A stretch of DNA of 64,000 nt from Elysia chlorotica (lineage: Eukaryota; Mollusca; Gastropoda; Plakobranchidae): assembly GCA_003991915.1 (NCBI GenBank), contig RQTK01000084.1:1-64000 (forward strand). Direction: 5' to 3'. Shown here piece after piece: positions 15,201 to 26,040 of the stretch. The notes beneath the pieces are model-generated. The model was not told where the DNA came from and searched no databases. It saw only the letters and a program-made list of their open reading frames with translations. Position 1 is the first letter of the stretch. Each line of letters starts with the position of its first letter. The position numbers were made by a program, and so were the translations under genes.

Positions 15201-18200
15201 AAGCTGCCTTAAAATAAATATTTGAAAAATTACTTCTAATTGATGTAACTATATTTTCTGTAGATTCACTTGTCGGCTATCCTCCCTTTTCTCTCTCGCC
15301 TCAAACTTTGTAGAGATTTTGACTCAAGGCTGTATCTGTGTCTGGGCATCTTTGGCTTCATCACCCGGGATGTTTTTGAGAGACTGACGAAAAACTGGGC
15401 CCTGCCACTGTACCTTCCAGCACATTTGGCTCTCTTAATCTGGCTTGTCTACTCTGTCATTGCTCGCTGGAGGTAGGCTGGGCTTGTTTATTTTGTGCTA
15501 GACATAGCCTGAGTAATATAGCAGCACAGTACTCATTAATGGGCTAGGTAGCAGAACATTTTCAGGGACACCCCCCTCCCACACACACACACAACCCTTC
15601 CCCTATAGCAAGTTGTTTAGTCTTAAACTCCTGACACTCTTAGGGGGCAGGGTCACTCCTAGATCATGATCCTTATATGTTTAGCTGTTACTTTTTTATC
15701 CTTTTTTTTTTCAAATTCAATGTTCTTTCAGTCCATTCAGTCAACCAAGCTGCTGTTGCCTGGAAGAATTGGATTTCTTATAAATCAACCACCAATTCCT
15801 TCAGCCCCAAGTTCCCAAGTTTTCTTACTGAGCACATTTTTAGCAATTGAAGCACTGAAGCCTTCCCAAAGTACTTCGTGAGTGCGTTAATACTCGAGCT
15901 TGTGGTTGATGTTCTGGTCACCCGCATCAAGTAGACACCAGACGAAGAGCACTCACTGATCCTCCAGGTGGGGGGTTGGGCACGGGGTCAACAGGCCCGT
16001 CTTGTAAAAAAAAAATACTGTTACAGAAACTGCAACAAATATCCACAAAACCAGCCTGGTTGAGGAAGAGTCCTCTCCTGTAGAGCTCATGACGTGCACC
16101 GGTGAAAGCCTTAGGGAACCTGTTGTGCGGAAAACTCTTCTGAAGACAAAGACCATGATAGGGACCTGAAACATCAGAACTTTGTATGAAACTGGAAGAA
16201 CCGCACAAGAATGTCTGTAAATGAACAGGTACGGCTCCAAGATATTGGGCCTCTGTGGCTGTGAGACGAGATGAACAGGGACAGGTAGAGCGAAACTAGC
16301 TGATGGAAACACCATAATCCATTCTGGAAATGAAGAATACTTAAGAAACGCTTTCAAGGACGGGCTGGACGACCAGCACACAAGTATAATGTACAGTGTC
16401 AAAGGGAAAAACAGAAATCAGAGTATTTCAAAATCGAGGTGAGAAACAAATTCAGTGTGCTCTCCTTACTCCTTGAAGAGACAATTGAAAGACAGTGGCA
16501 AAGCCTACAAGAGACCTGGAGAGAAACATGTTCAACAGTTTTGGGCAAGAAGACTAGGAAATACAAGGAGTGGATCACAACAAACACCTTGACACTCATC
16601 ACGGAGATGAATAACCTGAAGCAGCAGATCAACCAGGCACAGGGCATAGAGGAAAAACGCATACTACAAGCTCGATACTGGGAGAAAAACAGAGAGGTGA
16701 AGAAAAAGCCAGGGAAAACAAAATAAATCACATAGAGGAGTTAACAACAGGGTTCCCATGATGTGCTCCATGTTTGTGTTCTCTGCGCCTACTTTAGCGC
16801 TCAGGTCTCCCAAAAATATTTTCAGGTCTCTCTTTGTTACTTTGTTGATCAATATCTGATAAAAAAAGTTCACTTTGTCTTCAATGGCTGCTACATTTGC
16901 GAGAGCATAGCACCAGATGATGGCGACTCTTCTGCCCTTTGAGTTAAATCTTGCAATGAGAATCCTCGATGATACAGGTTCCCAGACAGTAGTGCCTGTG
17001 CTGCCTCCAGTGTCATAAGCAATGTGACTCCATGTGTGTGCGCTTGACTTTCTTTGTTTCCAGAATGGATTATGGTGTTCCCATCAGCTAGTTTCGTTCT
17101 ACCTGTCCCTGTTCATCTCGTCTCACAGAGGCACAATATCTTTGACTTGTACCTGTTCATTTCCAGACATACTTGTGCAGTTTTTCCAGTTTCATACAAA
17201 GTTCTGATGTTTCAGGTCCCTATTATGGTCTTGGTCTTGGTCGTCAGAAAGTTGTCAGCACACCAGGTTCCCTAGGGCTTTCACCGGTGCACATGATGAG
17301 CCTTACAGGAGAGGACTCTTCCTCAACCAGGCTGGTTTTGTTGATATTTGTTGCAGTTTCTGTAACAGTATTTTTTTTACAAGACAGGGTTGTTGAACCC
17401 GTGCCCAACCCCTAACCTGGAGGATCAGTGAGTGCACTTCGTCTGGTGTCTACTACCATCACAGTACCACTGTTTGGGAAGGCTTCAGTGTTTCAATTGC
17501 TAAAAATGTGCTCAGTAAGAAAACTTGGGAACTTGGGGCTGAAGGAATTGGTGGTTGATTTATAAGAAATCCAATTCTTCCAGGCAACAGCAGCTTGGTT
17601 GACTGAATGGACTGAAAGAACATTGAATTTGAAAAAAAAAGGATAAAAAAGTAACAGCTAAACATATAAGGATCATGATCTAGGAGTGACCCTGCCCCTC
17701 TAAGAGTGTCAGAAGTTTAAGACTAAACAACTTGCTATAGGGGAAGGATTGTGTGTGTGTGTGTGTGGGAGGGGGGTGTCCCTGAAAATGTTCTGCTACC
17801 CAGCCCATTAATGAGTACTGTACTGCTATATTACTCAGGCTATGTCTAGCACAAAATGAACAAGCCCAGCCTACCTCCAGCGAGCAATGACAGAGTAGAC
17901 AAGCCAGATTAAAAGAGCCGAATGTGCTGGAAGGTACAGTGGCAGGGCCCAGTTTTTCGTCAGTCTCTCAAAAACATCTCGGGTGATGAAGCCAAAGATA
18001 CCCAGACACAGATACAGCCTTGAGTCAAAATCTCTACAAAGTTTGAGGCGAGAGAGAAAAGGGAGGATAGCCGACAAATTATACAAGTGAATCTTGAGAA
18101 AAAATTGTTACATCACTTTTAAAGTAATTTTTTATATACTCATTTTAAGGCAACTTGACAGTTTATTTTCTCTAATAACCTTATGTAAAAGATAAAAAAC

Positions 18201-20919
18201 TGTTCAAGTAAATTTGCACGCAAATTTCAAGTCTAAATGCTTTAAAACATTTTCATAGATTACAAAATTCAAATTATTGTTGAAATCATTGAGAAACCTA
18301 TATTTTCAGATAGATTGAAGAAATGAGGAAATTGCAAAAACAATCACATGAGCTATGTATTATTTATAAAACATTCAAAAGGAAATCACCTTTCGTCTCC
18401 CATTCCAAACTTGTTTTCGATAAACTTGAAAATATGCTCATCTGAATCAACATTAATGGCCACCTAAAGAAAGAATATTATTATAGTGATGCATTTTTCG
18501 GCTATGTTTAAAGAAACAGAGCTCAACACATGAATTTCCTACAAATATATATTTTTAAACTATCAAATCTTTGGTGACCGTCTTAAAGATACCTGTGATG
18601 GTGATGAACAGTTGAAGGCAACATTTTTAACAAAAGATATTAGTAAACTGATACTGAGATTGAAGTACCTACACTGACATTATCTTGAAGCAAAAACTAA
18701 TAAAGCTGTGTAGGCTCATTTAATATAAAAAAAAGACCGATATCCGAATCTGAATCATATGCAAGCACACCTTTATAATGGCATTGATGATAACCATGAC
18801 GATCAGTGATAGAAAGGAGAAACCGATGACTCTGATCACATTACCGAGGACGGAGTGTGGAGAGTTCTGGTCACCCTGGACAAGGAAAGATAATAAAAAG
18901 ACATACAGAGAATGAATTTTAAGTAAGGGAAAACTAACTTCAACTAGTAATAAGCAAAAGGCTACAAGTCCAAGTGCATGCCTGTTCTCTGAATGCAACT
19001 AGGAACTTCACTTAAATAATTATATCTGATAGTAGTTTTCTGAATCTGATACTACAAACAAATATTTAAATAGAGATCAACTAAGAGTTTTAAGTTAAAA
19101 ATCCAAAAAAAATCAATTGTAATTTTGTATCTTTGTTTGTTTTATACTCTTGGGTACTTTGGAAAATCTTGATCATACTGTTTTACTTCTTATTGGTAAA
19201 AATATCAGTGTGAGTCAGCTGTGCTGATTATTTTTTACTTTCACAAGAATCTTTATGTTTGAAAGTATATACTTACAAAAAGGCAGTTATAAATCATAAT
19301 ACAACATTTTAGTGTATAAGAAAAGCAAATACAAAATTCCTATAACGGGGAAACTGCACTGTACAGGGGATGAGGTGGATCATGGGACTTCTTATTGGAA
19401 GTTGCAACGTTTAATCCTAGATCAGGTTGTCTTTTTTTCCTACTGTTTGGATAGATAAAAAAAAAATGGGACCAGCTGAAACAGACTTCCTGATAACCTG
19501 GAACTGCCTCTGTGTGACAGAACATAAAAGTCATTGAGTCTGTAATGACGTCTTTGAAAAAAGTATTATGACACGTCGCCAAAGAGAGCTCTCCTTGGAA
19601 ACTTAGGAAAGACGAAACTAAGGGAGAATTTCCTACAAAGAACATTGAACTACACATGAAAAAAAGTATTAAAAATTAACCAGGTAGTAGATGATGGGTA
19701 CAGCCGCCAGGAGAAAAGACACACACAGAGATCCAAGGATCATTTTGTTCCCAAATTGCAGCAAACACACTGTCAGAAGTGAAGCCAGTTGTAGCAGCAT
19801 TACATTGCATATCTAGAGAAAAAGATAAACAAAAAAAGAATAATGATTAAAATGAACCAGGCAGTGAATCATCAACAAAATTAAAGACACAAGTCATTTT
19901 GGATAATAGCCTTGTGCCTTAAAAATTGAAATGAACAATTTTTCGGACACAAAATACAGCATATTCACACAAACTACAAAATACAGAAATCTTTACTAAT
20001 CTCCAAGGCAAATTTAGCAGAAAATCTTGAGGGGAAAATGTGTTTTAAAAATGATTTTGCCATTTTGCAAAGTTTTCCAACCAGACACACACAGATACAT
20101 ACAACTTCCACTACAAAACTTGGTGTATTCCTCAACAAACATTAGATACAGCAATGTGGTGTCTCACCTTGTGAGCTGGGAGGATGCCTAGTACCCAAAC
20201 TCCAAACAATGAGAATGCCTGGAGCATCATGACAAACTGGTTGAGCTGCCAGAATAGACAGAACAGGAAAGTGCCAACCCAAACAGTGATCAGGCTCAGC
20301 GTCTGAAGAGAGAGGGATAGAAATGTGTGAACACTGAGTTTAATACATGGCAATGATCATAGTAATTTTAAATTGCATTTGCACAAGTAAGGAAGAACTT
20401 TTCAGTGAAAAACATAAAAAACTGTTTGCACTTTGCATATTGACACCGCAACAAAATGTCTAACCACTTACAGAGACCATAACTTAAATCAAAAGACCAC
20501 TACAGCTCCTCCTCATAATCTAAATTATCATCTTAAGCAGTGCCACAAAAATGTCCTTCCAATTTGCATTTAAGTTTTAAAACAGTTGATAGCATCTCAC
20601 CCTAGCTAAATTTGACTGCTTTGGCCTGAAGTAGAAACTTAGTGCTGCAGCCTGCACCCAGATGAATGGGAGAGAAAAGTTCTCACGCAGAGGTCCACTG
20701 CTTGAGACCCTTGTGGTGTCCCACCTACAGGCATGATCATGGAATTATCAGTGACAGTTTATATAACAATACATTTTACATATGCATAAATTAATGAGTC
20801 TGTTATGTAAAAGCAATACAAAATGAAAATGAAAAATAATAACAGACAACAACGACTACTACTACTACAACCACTATCACTACTTCTACTACTACCACCA
20901 CCACTGCCACTACTACTAG

Positions 20920-20981
<62 letters not shown>

Positions 20982-23900
20982 AGTACTATAACAACTTGCA
21001 CTATCCAACAATATACCCAATCCTCCCATTTAAATAGAGTAGACCTGTTGAAGATGTAAAGCGTGGTGGAAAGCAAGCCTGCCAGCCAGGAACCACTGAG
21101 AGACCAGGCAAGCAGGTACAGGCCAGACACCAGCACTGACTGTAGGCTGAAGATGGTGTAGATGTAGAAAAGTATTGGCTGCATCTGAGGATGATGCACA
21201 TACAAACTTTTTAACAACATTTGCAAGAATGTCTGCAAGAAGTAAAAATCTTCACTCATGACAATATTTTGCATCAGGCTGTTGATCCATGTTTTAAAAG
21301 AAGAAAAAATGTGATATCTATAAAACTTGAAGTTTTAGCCTGCACTTTATATATACAGCTGTGTGTTTTGCTTTTTTATGTAACCAGGTGTACAATTTAT
21401 CAGCCACTATTAATTGAGAATAAAGATAGAATTTCCAATATGAACAAATTACAAAAATCCTTTGTATGTATTATACAGATATTGAATTCTGTATAAAATA
21501 TACATATCTCTGAAGCGCTCATTTAAACCACTTTGAAATGGATTACTTTCTTCATAGAGGATGCATGCATTAGTTTTTATATTCCCTTAAGAATAATGCA
21601 GGGATGCCACTAGGCCCTGGCGATATTTTGGAAACTTGGGTAGTGGGGATAAAAGAGGGGAAGGGGGTCTTTAATCCGTCTAGAGAGACTCTGAAAAGGT
21701 CCCTGATGTGAAATATAATTACATTGCATCAACTTTCACTCGGTAGCAAACATTTTCCGGAAATGTACAACAGATTTTCTTCTTTACGGGGTTTCATTTA
21801 GACCTTAATTAGATTTAACATGTACATGTATTTCTTTTTTATTATGTATAAAAATCTGCCTCCAGGAAGCTCATTTTCATCCTACATCTGATCTAGGTTC
21901 ATGAATCAGAATTTCGATTAAATTGTAACTGTGCAGTGTGCGTCCATTTCATGAAGCAAAAAACAGAGTTGTTTCTCTTTGACAAAATATTGGAGCAAAA
22001 CACGCAAATACTGTATCAGATGTAGATCTACAACAATATTACAATGTAGCTATCACATAAGAGACATCTCAGTTAGATATAGCTTTAGCTAGATCAAGAT
22101 CTAAATTATAAAATACATACATTATTAAGCTTAGAACGGTTTGGTCGAAGTTATATCATTGAAATGGTAAAAAAAATCGGACTCAGATCAAATACACCCT
22201 AGCAGGAGTCAACTTGTCAGAAAAGATGCGAGGATTGGATGGAGATGGGCAGGTCAGTATTATTTAGAAGAATAAGCGATGTCGATCAGCTAAACTAGAA
22301 GTTGATATCAATAACCCAGATGAGGTCAACTACAGTTCCAATACCGATAAAACAGTATTATAAAAAGTTTAATAAAGAATCAACAGACATTGCATGTCCG
22401 TAAACATTGTTCTTTGCCTTAAAACTAAAGGACAACTTAGCTTTTTTTTTTTCTGTACAAATGTACTTGCAAAACTTTAGTACATTTCTTTTTCTGTATG
22501 AATTGTAGTTGTATTAACAACCAGGAACAACATTGTTTTGCTATAAGCTGTGGAGCCATCCAGGAAAAAACATGGGGTTGTGGCAAACTTTTCTGAATTT
22601 TTTGAAAAAGTGTTTTCCGGACACTGGACTAAGATAGAAGTATTTCCAGAGCGTCCAGAGCCAAATTATATTTCCGGAATTTCCAGAAAAATGGCATCCC
22701 TGTTAATGGCATGCACTTAAATTTACTGTTGAGTTAAAGCTATTACACATTTGATAGTTAAACATTCATTGCAATTTCAAGAGAATTTATCAACAAGGAA
22801 AACAAAGTGGCCTTTCAAATTGTCTTCCTATTAATTAGCAATACTTACAGAAATCCCACTCCATCGATAGAATGCAGCCAAAATGACTTCTTGATAAATG
22901 TTCATCCTTTCCAAAACATTGATTGTGTCTGGGTGTTCTGTCAATGTGTCCTCTCGCAAGCTCTGAAGACCTAAAAATATTTTTCATTTGTTTTCATTAA
23001 GGACATTAATTCTTAACCAAAACTGGCATACACAGTAACAACCAAACAAATAATGTACAGCATTTTCAAAATTAAAAACCCCCTGAAAAAAACAACAACA
23101 AAGAAAAGGATTAACAACAGGTTTTAATAATCTTATTTCTAAACAAACATGTTGGTAAAACTGTTACTACTGATGCCACACCCATTTCCACTCACAAAAC
23201 AAAGACTGACTTGTCAAAAATTGAGGATTTAGGGCACCAAAAAAAAATCCATCATTGGGACAGAAACACTAGATAATATATATTATAGTGAGTAAAGCTA
23301 AAAACCTTTTTTAATCATATGCTGCAAAAAAGCTGAGACTGTTACCTTGAGCCAAAGACTTGGAGTGAACAAGCTGTTTGTAGTAAGAGTAATACAGTCC
23401 TGACTCTGTTCTGAAAGATATTTCTCTTTCAACTTCCTGAAATTTTATTTCAATAAACATTTATTTCCATTAAATTGAAAAAAACAACAACAACATTAAA
23501 TCATGAAATATTTATAATCTAACTGAAAGACTAAGAGCTGAGAGTAAAAAACAATCATTCTAGTTTTAAAATACAGTGGTCTCCGTGCAAGAACTCTCCG
23601 CCTACAAACCCACTCTGTCTTTGAACCTGCTCGCTCTATGAAATATAATTATTTTTCTTTAATTAACACCCCTACCAACACGCTTTTGGCCTCGTATAAA
23701 GTGTAAGAACCCATTTTAAGAGAGCCGGATAAATTAAAAAAAAATTTTTTGTCAAGCTAACACATTATTTTACCTCCAACATGGTGATTATTTCTTTAGT
23801 GGTCTAAGACTGATAGGAGCGCTGCACAAATCTGAATAAACGCGATCAAATGGGTGAGAGGAGGGGGAGGGGTGAACATACACGAACCTGTGAAATTTTA

Positions 23901-26009
23901 CAATCAGTAGGCTAGGCTAGACTAGAGCCAAATAAAGAGATAAGAGAAATCTTCATTCTGCTATCTCTTTGCCATGCAGACTTGCGGTGCCTATGGGCCT
24001 ACAGTCAGGCAACTCAAAGAGTTTTACATTGAGATGTTAACAGACGGACCTAAACCCCTACCTCTGAAAGCTGGGCCTGCCCTCGATTAAAAATCATAGG
24101 TGGACAGCAGTTGTTTGGTTATGAAAGAATGAGTAGGTATCCAATCACAGAGAAGTAAACGTGACATAACCATTCAATAAGCACCTGCCCACCACTCCTC
24201 TCTGTTGCTCAACAATTTTAATGCGTATATCACTAATTTATTCACAGGGTCTGAAAGGGTGCTTTCTCTCTCTCTTTCATTTCTTTTCTCCTTTCTTTCA
24301 CTTTCAGCCTCTCTCTCTCTCTTTCTCTCTGCCCCTTCTCTATTTGAACTATCTTTCTTTCTTTCCTTCTCTCTTCTTTCTATCTCTGATCATCTCACTC
24401 ACCCTCTATATTTATGTCTTTCTCTATCTCCCTCTTTATCCTACTTCTATCTATTGATTTTTTTCCTTCTTTCTCTCTCTCCCTTCCTTTCTTCCAGTGG
24501 CACAGATGTCTAAGGGTAAGCAATATCCAAAAAAACCGTCCAATTGTATTGCCATATGTTCAATTTTTTTAAATTTCCTCAAATTAAATTCTGATCCCTT
24601 AACAAGAGTGTTGACCGTTTCTATAGTTCTTAGACCGTGAGAAGCTGTGCGGTAACTCCAGTAAGCCATCTGGTCGAAATCAAACACATCTTCCTTTCCC
24701 CATCACCAAATCCGCGCATTTGTTAGCCGATGGGCAGGGAAATCAGAGTTTGACATGCAGGTGTCAACATCTGGCTGCTCTAAACTGAGAATCATAGTTA
24801 TTGCACTGATCAGAAACTAGGAGTTATCACTCACGCAAGGTACTTCTTACAATTCCACGTTAAAGTCAAAAAAAAATGTTTTTGTCGAGCTGACACATTA
24901 TTTGACCTTCTCCAACATGGAGATTATTTTTTTAGTGGTCTACGACTGATAGGAGTGTTGCACATATTTGAATAAACGCGATCAAATGGGTGAGAGGAGG
25001 GGGAGGGGTGAACATACACGAGCATGTGAACTTTTACAAACAGCAGGCTAGGCTAGACTTGAGCCAAATAAAAAGATAAGAGAAATCTTCCTTCCGCTCT
25101 CTCTTAGCCATGCCGACTTGCGGTGCCTGTGGGTCTACAGTTAGGCAACTCAAAGAGTTTCACATTGAGATGTTAACAGACGGACCTAAATCCCTACCTC
25201 TGAAAGATGGACCTGTCCGCAATAAAAATCATAGGTGGACAGCAGTTGTTTGGTTATGAAAGAATGGGTAGGTATCCAATCACTGAGAAGTAAACGTGAC
25301 ATAACCATTCAATAAGCACCTGCCCACCACTCCTCTCCGTTGCTCAACAATTTGAATGTGTATATCACTAATTTATTAAAAGGGTGCTCTCTCTCTCTTT
25401 TATTTCTTTCCTCATTTCTCTCACTTTCAGCCTCTCTCTCTCTCTCTTTTTTCTCTGCCCCTTCTCTATCTGAAATATTCTTTCTTTCTTTCCTTCTCTC
25501 TTCTTTCTATCTCTGATCATCTCACTCACACCCATCCTTTCTCGCTCACCCTCTATATTTATGTCTTTCTCTATCTCCCTCTTTATCCTACATCTATCTA
25601 TTGATTTTTTCCTTCTTTCTCTCTCTCCCTTCCTTTCTTCCGGTGGCGCAGATGTCTAAGGGTAAGCAATATCCAATGGTATTGCCATATGTTCAATTTT
25701 TTTAAATTTCCTCAAATTAAATTCTGATCCCTTAACAAGAGTGTTGACCGTTTCTATAGTTCTTAGACCGTGAGAAGATGTGCGAAAACTCCACTAAGCC
25801 ATCTGGTTGAAATCAAACACATCTTTCTTCCCCATCGCCAAATCTGCGCACTTGTTAGCCGATGGGCAGGGAAATCAAAGAGTTTGACATGAAGGTGTCA
25901 ACATCTGGCTGCTCTAGACTGAGAATCATTGTTATTGCACTGATTAGTAATTAGGATTTTATCATTTATGCATGGTTTCTTCTTACAATTCCACGTTAAA
26001 GTCATTTGT

Positions 26010-26040
<31 letters not shown>

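Larger units (their letters stand above)
14620..16335 (+). repeat. Left arm of ~1.7 kb inverted repeat
   Basis: The arm is the reverse complement of 17058-18725, with scattered substitutions and small indels. It carries inverted copies of DPY19L3-like exons 9 and 10 with their splice sites, the flanking introns, an AC dinucleotide run and the 5' part of an RTE-like element. The inter-arm spacer is about 720 bp. Confidence 0.88.
17058..18725 (-). repeat. Right arm of ~1.7 kb inverted repeat, with functional exons 9 and 10
   Basis: The arm is the reverse complement of 14620-16335. The two exons here have the orientation of the rest of the gene and are in phase with it, so this arm carries the functional copy. 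The left arm has a segment of about 55 bp near 15870-15925 that is different or absent here. Confidence 0.88.

Noticed and set aside
15270-15476. Plus-strand exon-like ORF as a separate DPY19 gene on the opposite strand
   Set aside because: Only two exons are duplicated, flanked by their own introns and bounded by the inverted-repeat ends; no other exons occur on the plus strand.
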